A DNA stretch of 64,000 nt, taken from Anoplopoma fimbria (taxonomy: Eukaryota; Chordata; Actinopteri; Perciformes; Anoplopomatidae). Shown piece after piece: positions 1 through 10,990 of the stretch. Location: contig NC_072457.1 of NCBI RefSeq assembly GCF_027596085.1, positions 3,588,069-3,652,068 of the forward strand. Direction: 5' to 3'. The notes under the pieces are model-generated. The model searched no databases. It was not told where the DNA came from and saw only the letters and a list, made by a program, of their open reading frames with translations. Both the position numbers and the translations under genes were made by a program. The number at the start of each line of letters is the position of its first letter. The first letter of the stretch is position 1.

Positions 1-3000
1 GCATGCTTGGAGATCTTACAGTAGGACCTGTGAAATCCCCTATCAACTGTTGTGGTTTCATATTAAGTTTTGCATTTGGAGGAGAAATATCCAGATTTGT
101 TGGTCTCAGAGATGCACCAAAGTCAATATCAGACCCTACCCTGTTGATATCTGGACCTGCCAACTGAGGCATCTTGAAAGAAGGGAGTTTGAATCTTTTG
201 CCTGACATATCAAAATCAGTTTGAGGACCTCGGATGTTTCCTGAGGGAGCATACATGTCAAAGTCTGGACCTCTTATTCCACCTTTGACATTAGGGGCAG
301 TAAAGTTCATGTCAGGTCGTCCTAAGTTACCATTTATCCCTAGATCAGGACGTTTTGCATTGAGGTCTAGTTTGGGAGCTTTGAAATTGGTATTCGGCAA
401 ATGAAAGTCTGGCATATTTAGATCAGGGCCCTTCAGCTTTGGTCCTGAAAGATTCATGTCTGGTAGTTTTGCCTTAGGTCCAGAGAGACTGAGGTCTGGT
501 GAATTTACACTTGGCATTTTAAATGTTCCTTTTGGACCATTGATATCGACATTTGGGATATTTAAGTCAGGCCTCTGTAGGTCCGCATTTATGCCAACAT
601 TGGGGCCTTTTGGCATTTTGATCTTGGGCTTTTTGAAATTTACATCAGGGAAACCACTGTTGAAATCTGGAGTGTCCATATCTAACGCAGGAGCTTGAAG
701 GCCCATTTTTGGTAATCCAAAATTGGGGGCATCAATTCCACCTTTCAATTTTGGAGCTTTGAGATTAAAATCTGGAGTTTTAAGGTCTGACTTTATGTTC
801 AAATTTGGTCCTTTTGGTAATTTGGCATTAAGATCTGGTGACTTGAAGTCAAAGTTTGGGCCATCTAACTTTCGACCAGAAAACCCCACATCAGGCAATT
901 TCAAATGTGGCTTTTTGAATTTTCCAGATGGGCTGCCAAAGTTAACATCTGGCATTTCAAAGTCACTTTTGGGCCCTTTAAGGTTGACGTTCGGTGCATT
1001 GATGTCAAAGTCTGGACCATCAAAGTTTCCATCAATCTCAGGTCCTTTTAGGTTTGGTAGATTAACTTTAGGCATGTTCAATTGAGGCATTTTGGGAGCT
1101 TTAAGGCCCATTTCAGGCAAGTCCAAGTCAGGGACATCAATTCCGCCCTTTATCTTCGGAGCTTTAAGATCTGTGTTTATGTCCATATTTGGTCCCTTTG
1201 GACCTGAAAGATTGAATTTAGGCATTTTCAATTTGCCTGAAGGAGCTTTAATATCCCAGTCTGGAGCATGAAGCTTTGGCATTTTCATCTTACCCGATGG
1301 CATGTCTAAGTTGAGCTTTGGGGTATTAAAGTCCAGTTTGGGGCTTTTAAGATCAACTTTAGGCATGTTTATGTCCGGTGCATTAAAACCACCACTGAGG
1401 TTGGGACCAGATAAGTCTAGATCAGGTGTTTTGAGGTCCAGGTTTGGGCCATCCAACTTTGGACCAGAGAGCCCAAAATCAGGCAGGTTAAACTTTGGCT
1501 TCTTGAATTTACCCGATGGACCAGAAATATCAAAATCTGGCATCCCCACATCAGCGTTAGGACCTTTGAGGTTGACATTAGGTACATTTACATCAACATC
1601 TGGGCCATCCAAGTTTCCGTCAATTTCAGGTCCTTTCATGCTTGGGAAGTTAAATTTGGGTTTTTTAAATTTGGGCATTTTAAATTTTGATTTGGGTGAA
1701 CCAATGTTAACATCTGGAGTGTTAACATCGAACTTGGGAGCTTTAAGGTTCATGTTTGGTAAGTCCAAGTCAGGGGCATCAATTCCACCCTTTATCTTTG
1801 GAGCTTTTAGATCTGTGTTTATGTCCATATTAGGTCCTTTTGGTAATGTACCTGAAAGGTTGAATTTAGGCATTTTCAGTTTGCCTGATGGAGCTTTAAC
1901 ATCCCAGTCTGGAGCATGAAGCTCTGGCATTTTCATTTTACCTGATGGCATGTCTAAGTTGAGCTTTGGGGTATTAAAGTCCAATTTGGGGCTTTTAAGA
2001 TCGACTTTAGGCATGTTTATGTCCGGTGCATTAAAACCACCACTGAGGTTGGGACCAGATATGTCTAGATCAGGTGTTTTGAGGTCCAGGTTTGGGCCAT
2101 CTAACTTTGGACCAGAAAGCCCAAAATCAGGCAGGTTAAAGTTTGGCTTCTTGAATTTACCCGATGGACCGGAAATATCAAAATCTGGCATCCCCACATC
2201 AGCGTTAGGACCTTTGAGGTTGACATTAGGTACATTTACATCAACATCTGGGCCATCCAAGTTTCCATCAATTTCAGGTCCTTTCATGTTTGGGAAGTTA
2301 AATTTGGGTTTTTTAAATTTGGGCATTTTAAATTTTGATTTGGGTGAACCAATGTTAAAGTCCAATTTGGGGCTTTTAAGATCGACTTTAGGCATGTTTA
2401 TATCCGGTGCATTTAAACCACCACTGAGGTTGGGACCAGATATGTCTAGATCAGGTGTTTTTAGGCCCAGATTAGGGCCATCTAACTTTGGACCAGAAAG
2501 CCCAAAATCAGGCAGATTCAAGTTTGGCTTTTTGAATTTACCTGATGGACCAGAAATATCAAAATCTGGCATTTTGAAATCAGTGTTAGGACCTTTGAGG
2601 TTGACATTAGGTACATTTACATCGACATCTGGGCCATCCAAGTTTCCGTCAATTTCAGGTCCTTTTAGGCCTGGGAAGTTCAATTTGGGCATTTTCAATT
2701 TGGGCATATCAAATTTTGATTTGGGTGAACCAATGTTAACATCTGGAGCGTTAATATCTAACTTGGGAGCTTTAAGGTCCATATTTGGTAAGTCCAAGTC
2801 AGGGGCATCAATTCCGCCCTTTATCTTTGGAGCTTTTAGATCTGTGTTTATGTCCATATTTGGTCCTTTTGGTAATGTACCTGAAAGGTTGAATTTAGGC
2901 ATTTTCAGTTTGCCAGAGGGAGCTTTAACATCCCAGTCTGGAGCATGAAGCTCTGGCATTTTCATTTTACCCGATGGCATGTCTAAGTTGAGCTTTGGGG

Positions 3001-6000
3001 TATTAAAGTCCAATTTGGGGCTTTTAAGATCGACTTTAGGCATGTTTATGTCCGGTGCATTAAAACCACCACTGAGGTTGGGACCAGATATGTCTAGATC
3101 AGGTGTTTTAAGGTCCAGGTTTGGGCCATCCAACTTTGGACCAGAAAGCCCAAAATCAGGCAGGTTGAATTTAGGCATTTTCAGTTTGCCAGAGGGAGCT
3201 TTAACATCCCAGTCTGGAGCATGAAGCTCTGGCATTTTCATTTTACCCGATGGCATGTCTAAGTTGAGCTTTGGGGTATTAAAGTCCAATTTGGGGCTTT
3301 TAAGATCGACTTTAGGCATGTTTATGTCCGGTGCATTAAAACCACCACTGAGGTTGGGACCAGATAAGTCTAGATCAGGTGTTTTGAGGTCCAGGTTTGG
3401 GCCATCCAACTTTGGACCAGAGAGCCCAAAATCAGGCAGGTTAAAGTTTGGCTTCTTGAGTTTACCCGATGGACCAGAAATATCAAAATCTGGCATCCCC
3501 ACATCAGCGTTAGGACCTTTGAGGTTGACATTAGGTACATTTACATCAATATCTGGGCCATCCAAGTTTCCGTCAATTTCAGGTCCTTTTAGGCCTGGGA
3601 AGTTCAATTTGGGCATTTTCAATTTGGGCATATCAAATTTTGATTTGGGTGAACCAATGTTAACATCTGGAGCGTTAATATCTAACTTGGGAGCTTTAAG
3701 GTCCATATTTGGTAAGTCCAAGTCAGGGGCATCAATTCCGCCCTTTATTTTTGGAGCTTTTAGATCTGTGTTTATGTCCATATTTGGTCCTTTTGGTAAT
3801 GTACCTGAAAGGTTGAATTTAGGCATTTTCAGTTTGCCTGATGGAGCTTTAACATCCCAGTCTGGAGAATGAAGCTCTGGCATTTTCATTTTACCCGATG
3901 GCATGTCTAAGTTGAGCTTTGGGGTATTAAAGTCCAATTTGGGGCTTTTAAGATCGACTTTAGGCATGTTTATGTCCGGTGCATTAAAACCACCACTGAG
4001 GTTGGGACCAGATATGTCTAGATCAGGTGTTTTGAGGTCCAGGTTTGGGCCATCCAACTTTGGACCAGAAAGCCCAAAATCAGGCAGGTTAAACTTTGGC
4101 TTCTTGAATTTACCCGATGGACCAGAAATATCAAAATCTGGCATCCCCACATCAGCGTTAGGACCTTTGAGGTTGACATTAGGTACATTTACATCAATAT
4201 CTGGGCCATCCAAGTTTCCATCAATTTCAGGTCCTTTCATGCTTGGGAAGTTAAATTTGGGTTTTTTAAATTTGGGCATTTTAAATTTTGATTTGGGTGA
4301 ACCAATGTTAACATCTGGAGTGTTAACATCGAACTTGGGAGCTTTAAGGTTCATGTTTGGTAAGTCCAAGTCAGGGGCATCAATTCCACCCTTTATCTTT
4401 GGAGCCTTCAGACTCAGATCTGGTGAATTCAGATCTGTGTTTATGTCCATATTAGGTCCTTTTGGTAATGTACCAAAAAGATTGAATTTAGGCTTTTTTA
4501 GTTTGCCTGAGGGAGCTTTAACATCCCAGTCTGGAGAATGAAGCTCAGGCATTTTCAGTTTACCTGATGGCATGTCCATGTTGAGCTTTGGGGTGTTAAG
4601 GTCCAGTTTTGGGCTCTTCAGGTCAACCTTGGGCATGTTTATGTCCGGTGCATTTATTCCACCACTGAGTTTAGGGCCAGAGAAATTGAGATCAGGCGAT
4701 TTGAGGTCCAGGTTAGGGGCATCTAACTTTGGACCAGAAAGCCCAAAATCAGGTAGGTTAAAATGTGGCTTCTTGAATTTACCCGATGGACCTGAAATAT
4801 CTACATCTGGCATTCCCACATCTGCCTCAAGACCTTTAAGATTGACATTGGGTGCATCAACATTGAAGTCTGGACCATCCAAATTGCCATCAATCTCAGG
4901 TCCTTTTAGGTTTGGAAGATTAAATGTGGGCATTTTCAATTTTGGCATTTGAAATTTGCTTGAAGGAGCATCAATATGCATGTCAGGAGCATTTAAGCCA
5001 ATATTTGGTTTCTTCATCGATGGTACCTCAAATTTACCTGAGGGCATATCTAAGTCGACATCTGGGCCACTAAGATTTAGTTTGGGTTTGTTAAGGTCCA
5101 TCTTCGGCAAATTCAAATCTGGGGTGCCAATAGCTCCTTTGAATTTGGGGGCTGAGAGATCAAAGTCAGGAGTCCTTAGCTCACCATCAAGCCCTTCAAG
5201 CTTTGGTCCTGACAGTCCAAAATCTCCATTTAAACCAGGAACTTGAATGTTTGGTAAATCAAATTTGGGCATTTTAAACTTAGGAGCTTTGTATTTTCCA
5301 GATGGAACTTTAGTGTCAACCGATGGAGTGTCAAAGGCTAGATTTGGTCCTTTAAGGTCAGCTTTTGGTAGATTTACATTAGGTGCATGAATCCCACCCT
5401 TAATCTTTGGTGTTTTGAGACTTAGGTCAGGTGTTTTAACATCAGAATCACTCTTGCCTGAGAACCCAAATTTGGGCATAGTCAATTTACCAGATGGGTT
5501 ATCCACATCTAAATTCGGAAGTGGCATTTTGACTTTTCCTGAAGGCATGTCAATGTTTGGCCCATGTATATCAAGTTGTGATACATCAACACCTGGCATC
5601 TCTAGGTCTAAATCAGTGGCTCTACCAGACAGCCTGTATTTAGGTGACTCTACATAACCAGAAGGATTGTCCAGATTAAGATCTGGGTTTTTCATTCTCT
5701 TGGAATACTTGAGACCGAGTTTACCTGAGGGACCATCTGGGGTTCCGAAATTTGGTGTCTTGACCTCACCTTTTGGACCACTTAAAGAAGGTCCAGAGAG
5801 GGCCAGGTCTGGCATTTTGAATTTTGGCATTTTGTTTGTTCCTTCAATTCCCACTTTGGGAAAGTCTGCGTCAAAGGATGGACCCCTGATATTTCCCCCA
5901 TTAAGGTGTATCCCTGCATCAGGGGTACTAAAATCTGAACCTTCTAAGTCCAAACCCATTTCTGGACCTCTAAAAGTTCTGTTGCTTTCAAGTCCAATCT

Positions 6001-6427
6001 GAGGTTTTTGTAGGTCTGGCAGATGTATACCAGCTGTTCTGTTTGGACCCTCTGGTTGTGTTCCGGACCAATGGAAGTCTGGAGCGTTGATCTGTGGATT
6101 TCTGGCATCGACTTTCAGTCTTGACACCTGAGCTCCACTTAGAGCAGTTCCATTCAACGGTGGAAGGTTCAGATTGCTGCCATATGTTAGTTCTCCAGCG
6201 TCATCAGATTGTGAATCAGAATCCAAGTCTGTTGTCAGAGTCTTGGTTTTCATAAGTCCAAAGTCAACTCCAAGGCGAGGCATCCCCATGTCGTTCTTAA
6301 GGTTGACCTTGGGTGAGCCTGGTAAAGTTGGCCTGTCCACAATGCTCTCCATGGAACCGAGCACGTCACGTTTCATAAACTTCCTGATTTTGGCATTGTA
6401 GAGTTTGTTGTAGGAATCCTTCAGCAG
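1..6427 (-). CDS. ahnak: ahnak giant repeat exon (partial)
   Basis: The exon opens after an acceptor (TATATTTCTAG) at 6428-6429 in phase 0. I translated several separate stretches in one minus-strand frame and met no stop, but I did not read every codon. About the first 250 codons are unique sequence rich in Gly, Pro, Asp and Lys. From about 5900 leftwards, short units built on MPKF/MPKLKMPK, SGPKLDGP and DAPDVNI words repeat to the window edge. The composition (Lys, Pro, Asp, Leu; almost no Cys or Trp) is that of the AHNAK central region, which is extended and non-globular. Minus-strand coding here also explains the run of plus-strand open frames rich in SGPLRLTLG-like words; these are antisense shadows. 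The exon continues beyond position 1. Confidence 0.85.
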   Translation of the reverse strand, partial: MLKDSYNKLYNAKIRKFMKRDVLGSMESIVDRPTLPGSPKVNLKNDMGMPRLGVDFGLMKTKTLTTDLDSDSQSDDAGELTYGSNLNLPPLNGTALSGAQVSRLKVDARNPQINAPDFHWSGTQPEGPNRTAGIHLPDLQKPQIGLESNRTFRGPEMGLDLEGSDFSTPDAGIHLNGGNIRGPSFDADFPKVGIEGTNKMPKFKMPDLALSGPSLSGPKGEVKTPNFGTPDGPSGKLGLKYSKRMKNPDLNLDNPSGYVESPKYRLSGRATDLDLEMPGVDVSQLDIHGPNIDMPSGKVKMPLPNLDVDNPSGKLTMPKFGFSGKSDSDVKTPDLSLKTPKIKGGIHAPNVNLPKADLKGPNLAFDTPSVDTKVPSGKYKAPKFKMPKFDLPNIQVPGLNGDFGLSGPKLEGLDGELRTPDFDLSAPKFKGAIGTPDLNLPKMDLNKPKLNLSGPDVDLDMPSGKFEVPSMKKPNIGLNAPDMHIDAPSSKFQMPKLKMPTFNLPNLKGPEIDGNLDGPDFNVDAPNVNLKGLEADVGMPDVDISGPSGKFKKPHFNLPDFGLSGPKLDAPNLDLKSPDLNFSGPKLSGGINAPDINMPKVDLKSPKLDLNTPKLNMDMPSGKLKMPELHSPDWDVKAPSGKLKKPKFNLFGTLPKGPNMDINTDLNSPDLSLKAPKIKGGIDAPDLDLPNMNLKAPKFDVNTPDVNIGSPKSKFKMPKFKKPKFNFPSMKGPEIDGNLDGPDIDVNVPNVNLKGPNADVGMPDFDISGPSGKFKKPKFNLPDFGLSGPKLDGPNLDLKTPDLDISGPNLSGGFNAPDINMPKVDLKSPKLDFNTPKLNLDMPSGKMKMPELHSPDWDVKAPSGKLKMPKFNLSGTLPKGPNMDINTDLKAPKIKGGIDAPDLDLPNMDLKAPKLDINAPDVNIGSPKSKFDMPKLKMPKLNFPGLKGPEIDGNLDGPDIDVNVPNVNLKGPNADVGMPDFDISGPSGKLKKPNFNLPDFGLSGPKLDGPNLDLKTPDLDLSGPNLSGGFNAPDINMPKVDLKSPKLDFNTPKLNLDMPSGKMKMPELHAPDWDVKAPSGKLKMPKFNLPDFGLSGPKLDGPNLDLKTPDLDISGPNLSGGFNAPDINMPKVDLKSPKLDFNTPKLNLDMPSGKMKMPELHAPDWDVKAPSGKLKMPKFNLSGTLPKGPNMDINTDLKAPKIKGGIDAPDLDLPNMDLKAPKLDINAPDVNIGSPKSKFDMPKLKMPKLNFPGLKGPEIDGNLDGPDVDVNVPNVNLKGPNTDFKMPDFDISGPSGKFKKPNLNLPDFGLSGPKLDGPNLGLKTPDLDISGPNLSGGLNAPDINMPKVDLKSPKLDFNIGSPKSKFKMPKFKKPKFNFPNMKGPEIDGNLDGPDVDVNVPNVNLKGPNADVGMPDFDISGPSGKFKKPNFNLPDFGLSGPKLDGPNLDLKTPDLDISGPNLSGGFNAPDINMPKVDLKSPKLDFNTPKLNLDMPSGKMKMPELHAPDWDVKAPSGKLKMPKFNLSGTLPKGPNMDINTDLKAPKIKGGIDAPDLDLPNMNLKAPKFDVNTPDVNIGSPKSKFKMPKFKKPKFNFPSMKGPEIDGNLDGPDVDVNVPNVNLKGPNADVGMPDFDISGPSGKFKKPKFNLPDFGLSGPKLDGPNLDLKTPDLDLSGPNLSGGFNAPDINMPKVDLKSPKLDFNTPKLNLDMPSGKMKMPKLHAPDWDIKAPSGKLKMPKFNLSGPKGPNMDINTDLKAPKIKGGIDVPDLDLPEMGLKAPKMPQLNMPKVNLPNLKGPEIDGNFDGPDFDINAPNVNLKGPKSDFEMPDVNFGSPSGKFKKPHLKLPDVGFSGRKLDGPNFDFKSPDLNAKLPKGPNLNIKSDLKTPDFNLKAPKLKGGIDAPNFGLPKMGLQAPALDMDTPDFNSGFPDVNFKKPKIKMPKGPNVGINADLQRPDLNIPNVDINGPKGTFKMPSVNSPDLSLSGPKAKLPDMNLSGPKLKGPDLNMPDFHLPNTNFKAPKLDLNAKRPDLGINGNLGRPDMNFTAPNVKGGIRGPDFDMYAPSGNIRGPQTDFDMSGKRFKLPSFKMPQLAGPDINRVGSDIDFGASLRPTNLDISPPNAKLNMKPQQLIGDFTGPTVRSPSM

Positions 6428-9400
6428 CTAGAAATATAACAACAACAAGGTAAATATTCTCTAACTGTTGGGTTGGAGATAAATTTGACCAATGTTTACA
6501 TGACAATCAATTTAATGCAGATTTCAGTTTAGTTTTTAATCCCGTTTGACGTGATAATATCCGTACTCCACATACCGTGTCAGGACTTTTGGCACACTCG
6601 TCCAAGTTTCCGAGGCTCTTGCTCAGGTTGTTGCTGGTGAGGACCCGGACCTTGTCATGAAACGGCTCCATCACCTTCGGTTTTTTTAACGTCTCAGCTT
6701 TTGACAGTTGATCAAAATTGATTGTTGCGCCCAAAAGTTCATCCCCTGAAAAAAAGAATATTCAAGTGTGTGCATAAAACAATGATGCAAATCATAATGT
6801 GTCGCCTAAAGCATAGAACCCTAAAACCTGGCACTAACAGTGGCGGGGCATTGGTCAATGGGTTTTAAATGCATCTCCCAAACAAGTATTTAACATTTGA
6901 ATGTCCTCAGGGAGCTGTGGAAATGAATTGCTATCTTGTACTTCTTCCACAATCTGCTAAACATTCATGTATACTGAGATATAAATAAATATGCTTGGAA
7001 TAAATATGCAATCCATTACAATTGGACTGAAAATTGATGCGATTGATTGTGTAAAGGTGTTCCTAGAATTCTGTACACTTACGTAATGGAGGAGCAGAAA
7101 TATTAGAGAAAGCTTTCAAATGAATGCTTTAAAGTACTATAAATTAAAAAAACACAAACTACAGTCCAAAAATTACCATAAGGACCAATATAAAAACAAC
7201 TGAAGTAGTGAACACAACAAAAACTGCACATTTGAAGTGAGTATCTCCTGCTCACTTAGTCTGAACCATATAGAGTAAACAATGTACAGTGTCCTTGAAT
7301 TTGTGAGGCGTGCTCTTGGGGCGAACAACTGTTAAAATGTAAGACACAAAACATTCAAAAGCAATTCTTCAAAAGCAAAACTTCAGCAGGAAGTCAAGAG
7401 ACACACCTTCCCTCAGTCCCTGATTGGCTGAGGAGCTGTTGCTGATGCTGGAAACGACGAGCCCTCCCTCCTCTGATTGCTCCAGGGTCAGAGAGTCGGA
7501 GAGACTTTTTCCGCGGCGATGTGTCGGCTGCAAACAAAGACGTTTCACAAAGTGTTTAAAACAGAAGATCGCCTCAACAGAATGAGCTTTTAAAGTAGTT
7601 AAAATGAGCTCGACCTTTACCAATTGCAACGTTATGTAAAGTGATGAAAACAATAATTAATCAATAATTATAATCCAGAGATATGCATCATTGAAATGAG
7701 CCATTTTGCATAACGAGTACTTTTACTTTTGGTAATATAAGTATATGTTGATGCTTATACTTTTGTACTTTTACTACAACTTTTACTTGTAACAGGGTAT
7801 TTTACACTGATATTATATTAATACTTTTACTGAAGTAAAGGATCTGAGTACTTCTTCCACCACTGTACAATAGTTTCACATATCCAATCAGTTCAAACCA
7901 CTGAAGTAAAGGAAGACCATGTAAAACATTTCTGGTTATGAATTGTTGTTGATCAATCAATGACAGAAGGGATTGAGAAAAAACTGTGTAGCATTCTTGC
8001 TCTAACTTCCATCTAAGAAGCAAAAATTTCCAATCTATACTAAAGCACATGAATGTACCGCTCTGGCAAATATCAGTCACAATTTAAAATGCGTTTCACA
8101 AAAGACGTTTGAAAGCTGAGAACAAGAAATGCAAGATCATTAAAAACATTTGGGTGGGGCGAATCTACTCTGCCAACGAATACAGTCTGTGTATTAGAAA
8201 CACTGGTATTGTTTATTTTATTACAGTTGCATGAATCAACAAACAAAAACTCGGAAAGGTATGCTTTTCAGAAAGCAATGTTTTGACAGCAGAAACAGAA
8301 AAGAGCATATTGATAAAATGCACATTGTATTAAGAAATTCAAATATGTATATATTTTTAATTAAAAAGTTTTTGATTAAACTATATTTTAAAACTGTTTG
8401 TCTACATTTTACATCTTATCTCAGTGTATCAAGAGTTCATTTAGACTAACATAAATACTGTGTACTATGAAATTCTCATTTGTATTTTAGTATTTTACTG
8501 AAGTTTGACTGTGTGCAGGTGGATGAGTGACACCCAGGTAACTCCCCAGCTGCATCTCTCTGGTATTTCACTTATGGCTTTGAGGGAAACCAGGAACAGG
8601 TTTATCGAGAGCGCTGCGAACAAGTGTTCTGTTCTTGGGTGTTTCCTTATTTTTAAGCACACAAAGTGAAAAATAAAAAGACCACACCCACTTCTTTCTA
8701 GAGTAGAAGAACACTGGCAGACAACCAATACATCCAGACACGCTATGTTCTATCAAGATCGTGTGAAATGATGACCTGGATGAATGAAGCTATGCTTTTA
8801 TTCTACATCAACAGCAAACTGCAGTGTAAATGTAAAATCACACCATTGCACCACCATGCACACAGCATCAGTGTGATATTATAACAAAAAAACATTTAAT
8901 GGCATCAAGCATTAAGGACTAAATTAATTCAACAGTAAATATCGCAGGATTCTTTTTAATATCATTGTGATATTTACTAAGGTGTATGCTCATCCCTTTT
9001 GAGCCAAATTATTGTCAGATACGAGCAGAATTTTCAGAAATATATGTTGTCATGTGTTTAATATGTCAAGCTGGAACAAAATGTGTTCAAAGTCAACGGT
9101 TATTCAAACAAAATAATGGTAAAGCACAAAATTTGCACAATTTTGTCACGATACAATAAGATTAAAAGACATAACAATGTCAGTTTTCAATCAATCATAA
9201 CAAATTATAAAGGTAGTAAAATTGTCCTTTATCTTTAAAAAATAATGTCGTTTTTAATGTTTATAATAATTTTTCAGCCTGCAGTTTTGTATCATGTGCT
9301 GTTGAAACAAATTGTTAAACCTAACACCACAGTTTCAAGACAAATATATTTTGTGTTATACTAACATTAACAGATTATTGGCATTTAGCTGATACTACAG

Positions 9401-10520
9401 AGGGCTCTATATGACGTCTGAGCAAAGGAGGCGGCTGATTTACGACTTAAAAAGTTACATATTATATAATTACAGGTGAGCCAAAGTGCACCTGCCTGCA
9501 GTTATGAAGGGAAAACGTTCAGTCAGTGGGAGCTGAAGACACAACACAGATAACAATCGATCAAAACAGGCGCATCAGATCTTTTTTTTGCTTCATTAGC
9601 AACACTACATTCTGAGCCATCAGCACATTTGTACTCTGGCATCAGAGGATGTGTAGTTAGTAATAATAAGAGGGTGCACACATCAAAGTATTTCTATTTC
9701 CATCATAAATAACTTTATGCAATATGTACATTTTAAATACTCATGCTTTTATGTTTTGTGCTTCTGCTCAGTATGTTTTTAGTGTCTACAGTGCTGCATG
9801 ATTTTGTCTTTAGTACATGCTTCTACTAACGTAATCCTCCCTCATTTATTGGTTTTACATTTGTTGTTTTATGAGCCTCTGCATGTCATAAAAGTACTTG
9901 ACAATATAATACAGGGGTTTCCTGAATGACGTTTCTACTGATATTAATATTCGCTCTTCTTTTATTATTGTTTCTTCATGCTTACGAAAGGATAAATTAT
10001 GAATTATTTGGTCATTTTAATTATCTTGTACTTTGTAACATCTGTCCAGGCACTACAGATGAAAAATAACTGGTGCATTCACAGTGATGTTTTATTAATG
10101 TGCACTGCGACTAACGTATAAACGAATAAATAAATAAATAAAAATACAACTCCTGTTGAAACATGATATGCTCTGTTTCTTGGCTACATTAAATTATGAG
10201 TGTTACAATAAAAGGGGAGGAACCAAAATCTGAAAAAAAAAAAAACAATTGTGTATGCAAGACAGAAAAATAAAACCTTTTATATGCACATGCTGCCAGC
10301 TGGTTGAACATAACGCACTAAAAGTTCATTAAAAGCAGCTGCAACAGAAAATAAAAAATGTGATTCAACAATTTCTCTAGTCGAGACGAACACCTGACAG
10401 AAACTACCCGGATGACGGCACCTGAAACTGAAACACTGTCGCCCAAAACCTGACACCTAAAGGTTCACGGCACCACCCAGGAAAAAAGAAATCATGAATG
10501 GGACTGACCTCAGAGTCCAT
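1..10520 (-). CDS. ahnak: AHNAK-like giant scaffold protein, N-terminal part (runs off the left edge)
   Basis: Coding exons in transcript order are 10520-10509, 7527-7407, 6745-6576 and 6427 to beyond 1. All introns are GT-AG and phases match (1-12, then 121, then 170 nt give exactly 101 codons before the last exon). The leader reads MDSEPTHRRGKSLSDSL, followed by a PDZ-like fold with REGDELLGATINFDQL. The last exon starts LLKDSYNKLYNAKIRKFM and turns into AHNAK-type repeats (MPKF, GPDVDV and PSGK motifs). AHNAK proteins are very large scaffolds at the plasma membrane and in the nucleus, linked to annexin 2/S100A10 and to calcium channels. The organisation of a few small N-terminal exons plus one giant repeat exon is that of the family. 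The 3' end lies outside the window. AHNAK2 or periaxin would be the alternatives; the leader and repeat words favour AHNAK. Confidence 0.85.
1302..4571 (-). repeat. higher-order repeat array inside the ahnak exon (648-nt unit)
   Basis: The plus-strand marker ggcatgtctaagttgagc (or close variants) recurs with the word atgtctaagttgagc starting at 1302, 1950, 2979, 3255 and 3903, and a diverged copy starts at 4572. Spacings are 648, 1029, 276, 648 and 669 nt, all multiples of three. The 648-nt unit (216 codons) is itself made of shorter AHNAK units. The 276-nt copy lacks 372 nt of the unit, the 1029-nt copy carries an extra 381 nt, and the 669-nt copy has a 21-nt insert near 4408-4432. Copies look nearly identical by eye, pointing to recent unequal exchange. 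Confidence 0.9.
6576..7527 (-). CDS. ahnak: ahnak exons 2 and 3: PDZ-like domain
   Basis: Two exons, 7527-7407 (phase 0 to 1) and 6745-6576 (phase 1 to 0), are separated by a 661-nt intron. They encode residues 5-101. The segment LTLEQSEEGGLVVSSIS, then ANQGLREGDELLGATINFD, then KVMEPFHDKVRVLTSNNLSKS has the order of strands and the GL..GDELLGA loop expected of the AHNAK-family PDZ domain, which binds partner C-termini or dimerises. Acceptors are TTTGTTTGCAG and TTCTTTTTTTCAG; donors are GTGTGT and GTATGT. Family knowledge places this domain at the N-terminus, directly before the repeat exon, as seen here. Confidence 0.85.
6746..7406. other. ahnak intron 2, noncoding
   Basis: A 661-nt AT-rich stretch between the two PDZ exons. 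It has GT (minus strand, 7406-7405) and AG (6747-6746) borders. I see no gene or strong element in it. Confidence 0.7.
7528..10508. other. first ahnak intron, noncoding
   Basis: An AT-rich intron of 2981 nt with no coding exon that I can support. It holds, in reverse orientation near 7700-7866, a copy of a dispersed teleost repeat ending in gtacttcttccaccactg. A poly-A run lies at 10232-10244. The open frames in it have no recognisable similarity and no conserved codon pattern. Confidence 0.6.
10509..10520 (-). CDS. ahnak: ahnak first coding exon (four codons)
   Basis: The exon reads MDSE and is followed by a GTCAGT donor at 10508-10503. It joins in phase 0 to PTHRRGKS in the next exon. The frame upstream of the ATG is open for only 18 codons, to a TGA, so this ATG is the first in-frame start after that stop. 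Transcribed 5' UTR must lie to its right. The assignment rests on phase and on the fit of the joined peptide to fish AHNAK N-termini as I remember them. A different first exon remains possible. Confidence 0.55.
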
Positions 10521-10807
10521 CAGGCGGCGTTTCGGCCTCCGCGTTGTAGAAGTTGTGTCGCAGAGTTCTCAGCCCAGACTTACAAGTCCATGCTGTTTGC
10601 TCTGCAGGTTGTGACTGAGGAGAGCAGCTGCAGGCAGGTGGAGGAATACCTCACCTGAAGCAGACCAACAGGTTCCACCTTCTGATGTCCCGCCTCCATT
10701 AACTGTCAATATACAAAAATACATTACAACACATTCACCTCACACCCTCGTAGAAAACACACCCTGACCACCACACACGCCTGCAGATCATATGCATACA
10801 AAACACA

Positions 10808-10825
10808 AACACACACACACACACG

Positions 10826-10890
<65 letters not shown>

Positions 10891-10892
10891 GC
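10808..10892. repeat. CA/GT microsatellite upstream of ahnak
   Basis: An almost pure run of CA on the plus strand with a few CG interruptions at both ends (gcacgc, gcgcgc). It lies about 290 nt upstream of the ahnak start codon on the transcribed-strand side. The alternating purine-pyrimidine sequence can adopt Z-DNA. Open frames of poly(Val-Cys) or poly(Thr-His) across it are artefacts. Confidence 0.95.
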
Positions 10893-10990
10893 GCACAACA
10901 GCAGACAAAAGTAAAACTTGAATATTTGACCTGCTTTTCCTCGTACGTCAACACCTCTGTTCCCAGTCTTAATACGGACACGCACGCATG

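Noticed and set aside
1302..4571. Regular repeat spacing considered as a CRISPR array or satellite
   Set aside because: The units are long, coding, in frame and continuous, without repeat-spacer alternation; the context is eukaryotic.
456..6401. Long series of plus-strand open frames rich in Ser, Gly, Leu and Phe
   Set aside because: They are the antisense shadow of the ahnak repeat exon. The minus frame gives AHNAK motifs and joins to matching upstream exons.
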